Source: Sorghum bicolor | Lineage: Eukaryota > Streptophyta > Magnoliopsida > Poales > Poaceae | Reading direction: 5' to 3' | DNA: 64,000 bases | NCBI RefSeq assembly: GCF_000003195.3 | Contig: NC_012875.2 | Location: 12,813,160 to 12,877,159 of the forward strand | Shown: positions 1 to 12,051 of the stretch, piece after piece | How the letters are laid out: every line of letters starts with the position of its first letter | How positions within the stretch are numbered: position 1 is the stretch's first letter | The notes under the pieces: model-generated | What the model was told of the DNA's origin: nothing | The model's input: the letters and a program-made list of their open reading frames with translations, nothing else | Databases searched by the model: none | Made by a program: the position numbers and the translations under genes

Positions 1-1270
1 AAGTAATGAATAGTGACAAAGATAATTAATCTGATCAGCATAACTTAGCCACATATAAATATGATAAGCACCTCTATTAGATATTCTAAAAAGTCATTAG
101 CATGGAATTAGAATGAACTACAAGAATATTTCCTAAGTTATTCTCAACTATACAGTCTAGCATTATCATAGTTAGTGCAAGCATACTTAGCAATCATTGT
201 GAGACAAGACTACGCCCAAGCATAGTGATATTAGTAAGGTAAATGAGAAACATAGCAATCACTCCCCTGTAATAATGTTGCTCTGCCAGCCCAATACACG
301 AGAGGGGGACTATATAAGAATCAATGAAGCTGTCACTATCACGAACTTCCCCACGATCTGGCATATTGGGTACAATCGCAGATAAATACGGTATAAGCAC
401 CACGCCTACACAATATCTATCATTTACCCATGGATCCGATGGATAAACGCTATACGATCCTAAACATGTATATAGATCCAATCTAACTAAGTAAAGTATA
501 TAACTATGATAAACTAAGAACAATATAATCTTGAATATAAACAAGTAGAGCAAAGTCATAAGCAATATATTGAAGTAGAACAAAGTCATATTCATAATAT
601 TGAAGAACAAAGATAATTAGAAGAACAATTAGAAGCACAATTACAGAATTACCAAGAATCCTCTTGACAGATCCGGAAACCAATCGAAGATTGACTCCTT
701 CTAGTTCTAATCCTATGTAGCTATGCTAATCTAGATGTCTAATTGATGTGGTGGCTCTAATCTTGATCAGGGGCTTCTTCTCCCTTGAGAATAATGAATT
801 AGGTTTGAGAGGCTCTCTCCTCCAGGTGCCAGGGGGTCTGGTTTTATAGTCCCTTCAAGTGAATATGGGCCATTGGATCAAACCAACATAGATTGAACGG
901 TTATCCTTGATCCTTTAGGTCGGTGGAGATCTTCCCCGAAACAGAGTCCTGATTGGACTCAGCAGGAGGGCGGGCGCCCAGGGCAACTGGGCGGGCGTCC
1001 AGTGCCTGGCCCCGTTCGGCCTCCGCTTCCTTCCCGTGGCTTCTGGAGTCTTCTAGATGTGAGATAATTCCGGGGCACGTTAATATCTCTGTGTAATCCT
1101 GACGTGTGGGCCTTTCTTCCGTATTTCCTAATAACCCCCTGCAGAAATAGACAAACACCAAAACTCGTGGAATTCTGTCAGATTAAACCCTAAGTCTAGA
1201 TGTAGATTTCATTTGGATCCTTTTCTTTGTTTATTTGATAATTAAATTTGATACTTAAGGACCGTCAACA
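1..1270 (-). mobile_element. Partial LTR of a gypsy-type retrotransposon (element G), minus strand, running off the left edge
   Basis: Read on the minus strand, the segment begins TGTTGACGGTCCTTAAG at 1270, a typical TG LTR start. It runs through a GC-rich stretch (about 960-1030), a TATA-like box near 845, and then AT-rich R/U5-like sequence to the window edge. The other LTR end and any internal region are outside the window. It abuts element F LTR sequence at 1271, so it appears to have inserted into F; the right-hand target duplication would be GCAAC (1271-1275). An open frame at 194-610 on the minus strand lies in U5-like sequence and is not taken as a gene. Family assignment to Ty3/gypsy rests on remembered similarity to grass LTRs, not on protein. 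Confidence 0.6.
842..848 (-). promoter_or_regulatory. TATA-like box of LTR G
   Basis: The minus strand reads GGGACTATAAAACCAG here, a good plant TATA box followed by a pyrimidine/purine mixed leader. It lies about 420 bp inside the LTR, a sensible U3 position. Transcription would run leftwards. No transcript evidence is available. Confidence 0.5.
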
Positions 1271-3237
1271 GCAACAAGGTAGGCTTGGTGTCGCGGCTCT
1301 GTGGAAGGCGCAGCAAGTCCGTGGCCTCCCTGGCAGCAGTAAAACACGGCACGAAGGCCGGTCTCAGCAAGGACAGTGGCAATATTAACGATAAGGTGGA
1401 AAAGGACAGAGCTTGGCCATTGGTGGCTTACCTAGCAGCAGTGGTGGCGATGTGCGTCGTCATGGTGGATGGGGCAGAGCTCGACAAGGTGACGTTGTGC
1501 TCACAGTGTGACGCGAATGTGGTCCTGGCTGGCGTGACCAATGGTGGTGGCAGAGGAGGTCGCACACGGCCCTAGGCTTGGGGGTGAGGCCATGGGCGAC
1601 GTCGTGGGGTGGCGCAGACCGGCGTCGGGGTCGGGGTCGCGGTGGTCGGCTCGGTGAGGTCGTGGACAGGAGCTCGACGCGGCGAGCGGCTCCGGTGCAC
1701 GAGCAGGAGGGAGCTCGTGGTGCTGGCTCAGCTCGACGTCGCGGACAACGACGAGGCTCATGCGTGTCGTCGTGGTGGATGGGGCCGGGTCGATGTCGCA
1801 GCCTCAGCGCGACGCGGTAAGCTCCATCGGGGCAGTGCAGGTCGGGGTCCAGGGTGAGGTCGGTGACTTCGCGGCACGGGTCGAGGACGCACGGTGGTGG
1901 TGGAGCACGACAGCGTCGATCCTGGAAGGGCTCAACGGAGTAGGGCTCGCCGAAGTCAATGTTGCAGTCGTGGAGGATGCCGGGGCCTCGATGGCATGGC
2001 GACGCTCCGGGGCGTGGCCGAGGCGAGGGCGAGGCGTGGCGCGGCCACGGCGTCACGATGGAGCTTGGCGGAGAGGGAGCACTCGTCGCGGCGTCGCTCC
2101 TGGACGTGGCGACCGTGGCGTGCCCGCGGTCTGATGGCGTCGTCGCGGCGGCCGGGGCACGTCGAGGAGCTTCGGTTCGGCATGGTGACCGCGCGGTCGC
2201 AGAGGGAGCGTTGGTGGCGGCTGGGAAAGGTGGAGAAGGGGACGGCGGCGCTGTGGGGAAAGGAGTACGTGGCTGTGGCTTTTATGGCGTGGCGAGCTAG
2301 GGTTCAGGGGGTAGGGCATCCATCCTCGGCGTCCTTGTCCATAGCGGGACATGCGGCGTGAATCGCGGGCACGCACGTCGAGGGGAGTGGGCAGGCGCGC
2401 GGGTGTGGGGGTGCTCGGGCGCGGGCGCTTGTGGCCTTGGCACCCTGTGGCGGCAGCGGCTGTCCTCCAGGGCCTGGGGCACGCAGCTTAGGGTTAGGCA
2501 CTGGGTCACGGGCTTGAGTGGAATGGCGAGCAGGCCAGCTGGGCCTTGGTGCGCGTGTGGGCTGGAGGGAAGGGAAGCGGGTGCGCGCGGCTAGGGTTGA
2601 CCAGGGAGGGAGCGTGGTGTCCTGGGCCTAGCAGGCCGGTCGAGGAGGCAGGGAGCTGGCTGGGCTTGTCGTGGCGAGCTGGGCCGAGGTGGTGAGGGAC
2701 AGGGGCTGGGCCGGACGCAGGGGGCAGAGGGGGATGGGATGGATCCCAAGAGAGAAATATTTTCCACTTTTGATTTAAAGGATTTTGAGATAAAACCTAG
2801 AGAAGATTTAGATGGGATTCGATGAAAGATTTGAAGGGGATTTGCTGGTGGAGATTTGAGATGAGATCAAAGAGGGAGGGAGGTTTGAGAAAGGAATTTC
2901 GAGAAGAGTTCAAAAAGATCAAAGGAGTTTGAGACATACTCCAACGAAAAAGGTTGAGACGGGATTCGCTTCGCCTTTGAGATAGGCGTAACTGAGATTC
3001 GGGAAGACTGTGCTACGGATTTGTGCACTCCAAAAGAAACTCAAAACCCTAAACAAGACCCAACTCAAGACGACCCACGAATAAGAGCACTCATCTACAA
3101 ACAAATCTACATGAATGCAACGGTTTGTTAGCAGGTTAGGATCGAGTTAGATCTAGAAATTATATGCTTCACACAATTACAGGAAAAATTTTAAAAAGCT
3201 CATATTTTTGGTTTTCGTAAAAATCTGGGATGTTACA
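1271..3237 (-). repeat. Truncated 3' LTR of element F
   Basis: Bases from about 1574 to 3237 match 8313-9951 closely, including the GC-rich block (about 1580-2740) and the final AT-rich 480 bp ending in TGTTACA. Bases 1271-1573 have no counterpart before 8313; they instead contain a weak internal copy of the following sequence (around 1460, compare 1770). The high-GC block is open in many frames on both strands; these overlapping frames are compositional and are not annotated as genes. Confidence 0.65.
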
Positions 3238-3252
3238 GTCCACCCTCCTTAC
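3238..3252 (-). other. Polypurine tract of element F
   Basis: On the minus strand GTAAGGAGGGTGGAC directly precedes the LTR start TGTAACATCC. This is where plus-strand DNA priming would begin in reverse transcription. The adjoining CTCGGGGACGAGATTCC resembles the CTCGAGGACGAGATT seen just before the polypurine tracts of elements B and C, showing that the three belong to related lineages. Confidence 0.65.
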
Positions 3253-4972
3253 CGGAATCTCGTCCCCGAGTTTAAGACGTTGCTCGGTCGGTGAAAAAGC
3301 AAGGATGCTATTCCTGAAGTTCCTCTTACTTCTGAGTTGTTTCGCTTTCAGTATGATCGCTCCACAAACCTTTTCGAAAATAGGAGTGAGTCATGTTCCG
3401 AGTGTATCCAAGGCTCACTTGCAGTTGTTGGGTATCCAAATTTTCACACCAGGGCGATGGGTGTCCAAGAATCGCACGGGGTTGATGAACATCTAGCTCT
3501 CAAGGTTAGGACTATTGTTAGTTGGCCTAGATCATCGTGCTCAATTCTTCTTGTTCGCTTGCTTGATACTCTTCTAAGGAGTGGCATCCGGTCAACAAAG
3601 GGTACGACGGACTTAGGTTCAGCTAGGATTGTTGGCTTTCTCCAGCTGTTTTTCATGCATCATCCTTTGCAAAAAGCTTTTGAAAGGAGGGCTTTTCAGA
3701 AAATAGGTTTCGTAAAAGGAGTGAAAGCAGTTTTACAAAGTCAAGGTTTTTTTACTTCAAATTGAGAGAGCTTTTGAAGAGGGTTGAAATCAATACAGGT
3801 CTTGAAAACCAAATTTATTTGTTTAGTTATTATTATTATTTTAAGATTTTTGATGTAAAAGATTTCAAATCAAGAGACTTTGAAACTCTTTTAGTTTTCT
3901 AAATGAGGTGTTGCTCTCTTTTTATTTGAATTAAACAAACTAATTTTGAAAATGATTAGTAATCATTTCTCTCTTTTGAAAGATAAAGCTTTAACAACAA
4001 TAGCATTTTCATTTAAAACTTGTAAGTTCATTTTGTTTTTGCTAAATTTTCAGAAGGCCGCAAACAAAAATCTTTTCGCAATGGTTTTTGTTTGATAACT
4101 CACTGGAAATTCACTTTTCTTTTAAGACAAGGTTGAATTTTAAAAAGGAATTTGGCTCTTGAGATAAAATCAAGGACCTTTAAAAGAAAACTAAGCCAAA
4201 GTCTTTGGTTTGAAAATTGTTTTGTTGATGAAAAAGCAAGACTTTTGTTTTTCAGAAGATGGTTTTGTCATACCTTTTGCAAGGTGACTTGTTTTTAAAT
4301 CATTTCATAAATAGCTTTTGAATAAAATTGAGTTGAGAAAGGGGTTAGAGTTGCCTTTTTTTGCAAAAGGAAGACCTTGAGAGAGTTTTGAAACACTAAT
4401 CTATTCAAAATAGAGATGTTTTTGTTGAAGAGGGGACATTTTAACCAAAAGGAGAGAGAATTTTGAAGACAGGTTCATTTTGGAAGCCAAAAACAGTTTT
4501 GAAATAGGTGGGCAACACATGATGCAACAGTTTTACCTTACTTTTAACTTTGTTAGTCAGGGCCACCTATCTAGTCTCGGGACGGTCTTTGGTTTAGCCG
4601 ACTAGGTTGGGCGGGATCCAGAGTCTTACTCGCATAAAACAGGTTTTATGACCTGCACTCAGACAACAAGAAGCAGAAGAAACGCACAACATAAGATCCA
4701 AGCACTCAGACAACATTACAACTCCTAATGCATAGTGTTGACTTGAGGTGACTCACAAACCTTCGAAGTCTCACACGACTATCGATCTAGCGTGGGCGGG
4801 TATGGGAAAAGTTTCCAACGGTCAACTTTATGAAATAGGAAGGTCAGTTAGTAGCAGAATTCAAGGAGGACGGGGAAAACAAGTGTTAGCATCTATAACT
4901 CTACAAAAGATAGAATGTTTGGCTTCTAAACTAGTGTTTGGTACTAATGGTCTCGTCCTAGGGTCAAGTATG

Positions 4973-4984
4973 GCTCTGATACCA
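4973..4984 (-). other. Primer binding site of element F (tRNA-iMet type)
   Basis: The minus strand reads TGGTATCAGAGC, the classic complement to the 3' end of plant initiator-methionine tRNA. It lies two bases from the LTR end (GGTCGTTTCA). It fixes the element's orientation as minus. Confidence 0.85.
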
Positions 4985-5562
4985 ACTGAAACGACCTAGA
5001 TTTTTCCAAAAAGGGAAAATCCACAGATTCGAATTATAATGTGATAATTCAAAAATTGAACCATCTCATTATCATATATGAGCTGTTATCATAGTCATAC
5101 ATCGTGAGAAACAAAATTACAACACATTTACTTTACAACTCTTGGTCAACAAGCCTATTACATCGTTTTTCTAGCGGAAACACACACAGGTCTTTATCAG
5201 GGTCGATGTACGTGTCAGCGGTGAAGGCTCCTCCTTCACGGGCAATCATCACAGTCGGCGTAGTTTATCAGCGGGCGTAGTCTTCATCTTTGAACCAAAC
5301 TTGAGCGCAGGAGCGAGACCACATAATCCTTCTATTTTCCGAAGTTATCATCATGGACCACGTTCAAAACCTGCTAAACAACTTTCAGTACGATTTGTAC
5401 TGGCCACTGGCTCCCACCCTATGCTTTTGCGTAAGCTTTGTGGTAAGTGGAATGCAAAAGGTAGATCAAGAGGCCTATATATATGGCTGTAGTTTTTCCT
5501 ATGCAAGTTTGTCAATATTTAATAATAATAATTCATCAAATTTTATTTCATCTCATCCACAC

Positions 5563-5581
5563 ATCCATCCATCCATCCATC
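5563..5581. repeat. (ATCC)n microsatellite
   Basis: About four and a half copies of ATCC in tandem inside the F LTR, preceded at about 5519-5533 by an AAT-rich run. Confidence 0.8.
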
Positions 5582-7180
5582 CCATCACACACATCTCACC
5601 ACACTCTCACTCTCTAGGTGGTAAGTACGACTCCCGCTCGTGCCTTGCCTCAACGGCCAACGCCGGATCCAACAGAAATCCAGGGGAAGGTAGAAAGGAC
5701 TCCTCTCTCTAGTGAAGTGAAGCTGTACTTAGGAAAGGTCCATAGCCGACGAATCGGCGTATGTATCGATCGATCAACCAAACTCTGCAGAGGTTTGCAC
5801 TAACCACAAGATCACCATCATCGACGAAGGCCCTCGTCTATGCTGATTCCGGGCTGCCTTCCAACTAAACACGATGCCACCCTACCACTCAGAACTGGGA
5901 CCATACCGCAGTACCACCGGTACGCTGAGACTGTGAGACGTAGTACCGAGCCCCAAAGGTCACTACGCTGTCTTAGGAGGGTGTGGGTCCTCATGCCCGT
6001 ACCTCCCTACACTATCCGCTAACAACCTAGTAGTAGTGGCACCGCCATAGCTGGTCGTACATCCGTCTCCTCCCCATAAGAGCGAGTGGGGTGCAAGGCT
6101 TCCTAAGACCCGGTCCACAGAACATATCAGTCCTTAGGGTGACCAAACAGGACATCTTCACATGGGGCCAACCGATGCACCTCTCGACGGGACATCCGGT
6201 TACCCCGTGCTAAACATCACCTCCCATCCTGGTGCTTCGTCCCACGAAGACACTCCACTCCAGGACCTCTCCCTGTCACATGTACCCGCCATAGGTATCT
6301 CTCATGGAGAACGCCCAGGTAGCGTTCCCCGGCAAGACTTGTCCTAAGACTCATCGTAGATCCTGCTCGGTCGACTCAAACCTCACCACAAACCCAAGAC
6401 ACACGCTGAGATCACCCCAAATCCATTACCATCTCATTATCCATTTATTGGCACCACGTGCCTTATCCACTCACATCCAATCCTCCACAATGCATCACAT
6501 TACAGATATAATGCGTAGTAGAAGCAGTAGCAAGTGGTATGCAAGCATCTAGCCTAACAGTGGGTGTGCGAGGGTTATAGATTGCAACAAGGCAATGGCT
6601 CACAAGCATTTCTACCATGCAACCTATCACAGTTCATTTGCATAAAATTAAAGCACTAGCATCTACATTATTGCATGTCTAATAGGATTCTACGAGGTTG
6701 GGTGGGACGTGGCACCTGTTGAATGACATTTCCAAGATCCACAGTGCACTTGTAGTCGTTCTCATCCAAGGTCTTTCTTCTATCTGCATGTCCTTTCTCC
6801 AACAGGTCCCAATCCGATCAACGCAATTCTCGAAGCAACTACCTCGAAAGCGAGAAACAAGGCGAACAATTAGACCACTAGACCTAGAAAGACTGCGATG
6901 GGAGGCGACAGAACACCAAAGAACAATTACATAAAGGAGCACCGAAAGGATAATGACTTAGCCCTCTCGAAGGATGTCCGATCCCTAGGCTAAAAGGAAA
7001 TAGGAATGGCTGTTCACTAAGTACAAGTCAGAGTCTTAGCCTAGCCGGTACTTCCCGGGTCAACTGGGTCAACCTGTACGGCTTTAATAAATGGCTTAGA
7101 CTCTAACTCATTCTAAGCAAACACCACACCTTACGGTCTTTTAATCCGAGTGTCAAAGAGATCGACGGGAATCGAAAAGA

Positions 7181-7886
7181 CTACGAGTACGAGAAGTTCC
7201 GGTCTCTCTCAATCCATACGCCATTGTAGTTGGCGAGAGCCAAGAGAGGGTGGAACAAGGAGAGAAGAAAAGGGAAGTGGTCTACTCCTTCCAATCCACT
7301 CGCCATGGTAACAGACAGGGAAATCAGAAAGAGTGACGCACAAAGAACACAAGTGCTCAAACTACTTGTAGGGTACCACAACCTAGGTGCACTAAATGCA
7401 CTAAGACATCACTAAGGTTCTTAGCGGTGCGGTTGTCACCACGAGAACCAAAGAAATGCTACAGTCGATATAGGTACAAGCATACAAGAGTTTTAACATG
7501 AAGAACCAAAAAGGCTGGAAAAGACACGGGATTCACCTTCCTTTGATCATCTCACCATAGCAACAGTGGGAATCATAGAAATGGAATCAAAACACCAAGC
7601 AAGCGAAGGGGCAATCCCACATCTTACTGGATCGACGGGGATTGAGAACAATAGAGAAGAAGAATGATGGAGTCCATGTTCTTTCGACCCAACTCATCAT
7701 GGAATGAACGACGGTTGGATAAAAAGTGATATGACCCCACAATCCAACCCTACTCGTAGGGTACCAAGACTGTGCAACTAAATCGGCACGAGGCTATTCC
7801 TCAGGCCCGTAGTGATGCGGTTGTCACCACTAGGTCTAAGGGAATGCTCTAGTCAGGATGGTACAAGCATACGAGGTGGTTTGGAT
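7181..7886. repeat. Diverged tandem duplication within LTR F (period about 385 bp)
   Basis: The stretch TAGGGTACCA...GCGGTTGTCACCAC...GGTACAAGCATAC occurs at about 7370-7494 and again at about 7756-7880. Each copy is preceded by a related ATCGACGGG block (about 7160 and 7631). The copies have drifted, so the duplication is old. Confidence 0.55.
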
Positions 7887-10147
7887 AAACACTCGAGAAA
7901 TGGGGTAAAGCCCGATGGTCAAGGCAAGGTGGACTTGCGACCATGAGCTTCACCTAACGAGTTGGCCTCCGACAATTCCACGAAGGTTGTCCCCTAATTC
8001 GTATCCCACTAGACTAAGTCACATAGGCCTCGAGTGTGCGAGTGAGAACCGCGTCGATAACGACATCAAGTCCATGGTGACCACGTCTGAGGGACGGGAA
8101 CAAGAGCTATCAACCGTGGCACGACAGAGTCAACTAAACAGGGGGAAACAAGTGATGCTCGACATCGCGATCATGACGGGACGTACCCACGATCGAAATG
8201 ATCAAACGTACTGCGATTTCCCCGACCGGCTCCAAGGCACAGTCCACAGACGACATCACACACACACTCAAGAACCAACGCACAAAGAACCATAGTGCCA
8301 CGACCAACACAACGCTTAGGGGCGAGGCCGTTGGCAACGTCGCGGGGTGGCGCAGACCGGCGTCGGGGTCAGGGTCGTGGTGGTCGGCTCGGTGAGGTCG
8401 TGGACAGGAGCTCGACGCGGCGGGCGGCTCCAGTGCACGAGCAGGAGGGAGCTCGTGGTGCTGGCTCAACTCGACGTCGTGGACAACGACAAGGCTCATG
8501 CGCGTCGTCGTGGTGGATGGGGCCAGGTCGATGTCGCAGCCTCAGCGCGACGTGGTGAGCTCCATCGGGGCAGTGCAAGTCGGGGTCCAGGGTGAGGTCG
8601 GCGACGTCGCGGCATAGGTCGAGGACGCACGGTGGTGGAGGAGCACGACAGCACCGATCCTGGAATGGCTCAATAGAGTAGGGCTCTCCGAAGTCAACGT
8701 TGCAGTCGTGGAGGATGTCGGGGCCTCGATGGCATGGCGAAGCTCCGGGGCGTGGCCGAGGCGAGGGCGAGGCGTGGCGTGGCCACGGCGTCACGATGGA
8801 GCTTGGCGGAGATGGAGCACTCGTCGCGACGTCGCTCCTGGACGTGGCGACCGTGGCGTGCCCGCGGTCTGATGGCGTCGTCGCGGTGGCTGGGGCACGT
8901 CGAGGAGCTTCGGTTCGGCATGGTGACCGCGTGGTCGCAGAGGGAGCGTTGGTGGCGGCTTGGGAAAGGTGGAGAAGGGGACGGTGGTTCTGTGGGGAAG
9001 GGAGTATGCGGCTGTGGCTTTTATGGCGCGGCGAGCTATGGTTCAGGGGGTAGGGCATCCATCCTCGGCGTTCGTGTCCACAGCGGGACACGCGGCGTGA
9101 ATCGCGAGTACGAACGTCGAGGGGAGAGGGCAGGCGCGCGGGTGCGGGGGTGCTCGGGCGCGGGCGCTCGTGGCCTTGCCACCGAGCGATGGCGGCGGCT
9201 GTCCTCCAGGGGCTGGGGCATGCAGCTTAGGGTTAGGCGCTGGGTCACGGGCCTGAGTGGGATGGCGAGCAGGCCAGCTGGGAAGGGAAGCGGGTGCGCG
9301 CGGCTAGGGTTGGCCAGGGAGGGAGCGTGGCGTCCTGGGCCTAGCAGGCCGGTCGAGGAGGCAGGGAGCTGGCTGGGCTTGTCGTGGCGAGCTGGGCCGA
9401 GGTGGTGACGGACAGGGGCTGGGCCGGACGCAGGGGGCAGAGGGGGAAGGGATGGAGCCCAAGAGAGAAATATTTTCCACTTTTGATTTAAAGGATTTTG
9501 AGATAAAACCTAGAGAATATTTAGATGGGATTCGATGAAAGATTTGAAGGGGATTTGCTGGTGGAGATTTGAGATGAGATCAAAGAGGGAGGGAGGTTTG
9601 AGAATGGAATTTTGAGAAGAGTTTAAAAAGATCCAAAGGAGTTTGAGACATACTCCAACGAAAAAGGTTGAGAAGGGATTCGCTTCGCCTTTGAGATAGG
9701 CGCAACGGAGATTCGGGAAGACTGTGCTACGGATTTGTGCACTCCACAAGAAACTCAAAACCCTAAACAAGACCCAACTCAAGACGACCCATGATTAAGA
9801 GCACTCGTCTACAAACAAATCTACATGAATGCAACGGTTTGTTAGCAGGTTAGGATCGAGTTAGATCTAGAAACTATATGCTTCACACAATTAGTGGAAA
9901 AAAATTAAAAGGCTCGTATTTTTGGTTTTCGTAAAAATCTGGGATGTTACAATGTTCATAATTAAATAGAAAATGTCAAGGTAGCATAAATATTCCAATA
10001 ATCACATGATCAAGTGTAAGCATAATTAATTCATAGCATAAACGATAATCAAATGAACATAACAACTTAATAAGCTCATCGTCGTCGCAGCAAGAACCCC
10101 CAAGGCCACTCATAACCGTGAGCACGACTAGTATACCAGTTTTAACA

Positions 10148-10157
10148 CTCTGCAGAG
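10148..10157 (-). other. CTCTGCAGAG palindrome in LTR B (3' copy)
   Basis: This ten-base perfect palindrome is followed on the minus strand, after a short gap, by CTGGTATACTAGTCGTGCTC. The same module occurs in LTRs D, E, H and C. In B's 5' LTR (about 22981) it has mutated to CTATGTAGAG. Confidence 0.7.
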
Positions 10158-10749
10158 GTTGTACATCTTTACCCACGAGTCATGATTTACCCTTTCGCCC
10201 GAGGTTGCTAATCTCTTAACCCCCTTCCTAGGGAGGTCAGCAGGGATCACTATGAAGCCTTTCAAAAGTTCGTCTAACATGTTAGGGCCGCAAGGTTTCC
10301 TTTGCAAGCAGATATAGATACCCCCCTTCCGAATGGCACAATGACGCGCAGCCTATACATATAGGGACAGGGGCTCGCACTATACCCATGTCGGTTCAGC
10401 CCCTCCACCCTTTTGGGTAACCTCTAACAAGCTAGAAAAGGTCTTCATACTGAGCTAAACCCAGAGCCATTATAGCCCTCATGGTAGCACTGTTGTCCCG
10501 GTGATCACTTACAGACAAGATCTCATACAGTTATTTGTCATTCTTTTATGTTCATTGCATAGCTATTAATTATCTTACAAGATCATGGATTATATCAAGC
10601 ACTAGCACATCTACAACAAATGCATATCAAGTAGGTAGCAAGGAATCCAGGTAACAATCATCTATGATTTTGCTAAGGTCGACAAGGTGAAAGCATGCAT
10701 ATGATATATGTGTAGTTATAAGTGAATAAGTAACAAGGATGATCCAAGT

Positions 10750-10764
10750 TATACTTGCCTTGAT
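10750..10764 (-). promoter_or_regulatory. Conserved GC-type splice donor candidate in LTR B (3' copy)
   Basis: The minus strand reads ATCAAG|GCAAGTATAAC, which fits the strong AG|GCAAGT consensus of plant GC-AG introns. The same motif is at the same relative place in LTRs B (5'), E, H and C. Use as a splice site is inferred. Confidence 0.45.
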
Positions 10765-11951
10765 CAAAGCTCTCCTGAGCCTGCTGGTCTTCAAAAGCTT
10801 GGTCTTGATCACCAACGTACGGCTCACCGTGTATTCCCAAACATCAATCAACAACACGCAATCCAATGTAGACAATCATACACAAAGCAAACAAGCTATA
10901 ATTAGAACATTACACCAACAGTGAGAAATCAAAGATAAAAGTTTATGAAAATATTTTACGCAGCGCTACGATCATACAAACGTAAAGTTCACGAAAATCG
11001 GAATTAAAACGTGAAAGATATGAATTTTCTAAGATTTCCAATAGAGAAATAATTAATTAAATAGTACCAGGAAATTAAAAAGTTTCAAAACAGTAAACTA
11101 ATATTTCTAACATGTAGAGCAGGTAAATACGAATCTAACAAAATTTGAATGGACAAAAACGGAGTTAAAATGAATATTTTATGAGCAAAATAAACCCAAT
11201 GGCAAAACTGTAAATACTGGAAAGCGCATTTAGGTTTCAGCCGACAGGAATACGTTTTCAAAGTTGGGAAACACGTTTTACTCAGGCACCTTGGGACCGC
11301 GGGTTGAATACTCAAATTCCTGGGGTCTCTTTAGCAAAATCTCCAGGCGAACCGGTCAGATCTAATCTCGGCCATCCACGATCGATCCGACGGCCGATGA
11401 CGCGCAGGGGGGCGCAAGCGGCAGACCGGCCGGAGCAGTGGCGCTCACGGCGGCGCCATTGGGCTGGAGTTCGAGAAACTCCACTACGGTTTGCCAAACT
11501 CAAAACCGAGATCACGGGAACGAAGCGGAGATCGATGCGAGCTCACCTAACGTCTTTGCTCGGGCTGAGAGAGAAGCAGGGCACGGATTTGCGGCGGCTC
11601 ACTTCGGTGGAATCCCGAGCTCCAAGTCGGGCCTCTAGGGCTAGGGTTTTTTGGGGTTTTTGCGGCGCGGTGAAACAACGGAAGGAGGGCGACCTAGGGA
11701 CCTTTATAGAGCTCAGAAAAGCAGGATATCCCATGATTTTCGGGATCGGTTCGGCCCGGTGGAGGTGTCCGCCTCGGTTACGAATCGGGGAAGAAGAAGG
11801 CTAGGGCACTGACAAGTGGGGCCAGAGCGGCAGAGAGAGAAAGGGACGGGGCCTGGCTGCCAGAGAGGAAGGGGAGGTGAGGGTGCGTGCGCGGCTGGCC
11901 TGGTTGCTGGGCTGAGGGGAGGGCAGCTGGGCCACGTTAGCGGGCCGGGGG

Positions 11952-12051
11952 NNNNNNNNNNNNNNNNNNNNNNNNNNNNNNNNNNNNNNNNNNNNNNNNN
12001 NNNNNNNNNNNNNNNNNNNNNNNNNNNNNNNNNNNNNNNNNNNNNNNNNNN
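11952..12051. other. Assembly gap (100 N)
   Basis: A run of exactly 100 N. The sequence after it (12052-12117) is GC-rich, ends in a long G homopolymer, and does not match the same place in the sister LTR (about 24795-24817), so the gap edge is unreliable. Confidence 0.95.

Larger units (their letters stand above)
3238..4986 (-). other. Short internal region of element F without recognisable coding sequence
   Basis: The region between the two F LTRs is 1.75 kb. Its middle (about 3760-4520) is T/A-rich with many TTTTGAAA-like runs; the side near the primer site (4560-4970) is mixed sequence. Open frames here are short (up to about 140 codons at 3337-3765) and show no gag, protease, reverse transcriptase or integrase motif. 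I read it as the non-coding spacer of a LARD-like element. Confidence 0.55.
1271..9951 (-). mobile_element. Element F: large non-coding LTR retrotransposon derivative (LARD-like), minus strand
   Basis: F has an LTR at 4987-9951, a tRNA-iMet-type primer site at 4973-4984, an internal region of only about 1.75 kb (3238-4986), a polypurine tract at 3238-3252 and a broken second LTR at 1271-3237. Both LTRs end on the plus strand in GGGATGTTACA. The internal region has no gag or pol similarity that I can see, so F would depend on another element for proteins. It sits inside the 3' LTR of element B: base 9952 corresponds to base 22788 of B's intact LTR. The left end is cut by element G. Confidence 0.65.
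4987..9951 (-). repeat. 5' LTR of element F, about 4.97 kb
   Basis: On the plus strand it starts TGAAACGACC after the primer site and ends GGGATGTTACA, giving TG...CA ends on either strand. Its internal order mirrors the B, E, H and C LTRs: an AT-rich end, a GC-rich island (about 8310-9450), then a long middle part with a CTCTGCAGAG palindrome (5783-5792). It is unusually long. 7181-8290 holds diverged tandem duplications, and 5563-5581 an (ATCC)n run. No protein-coding gene is evident. Confidence 0.6.

Noticed and set aside
1285..2600. Many overlapping open frames on both strands in GC-rich DNA (also 8134-9408)
   Set aside because: They overlap in all frames, encode Arg/Ala/Gly-rich low-complexity strings, and lie within the GC island of an LTR; the repeated copy at 8300-9450 breaks them differently.
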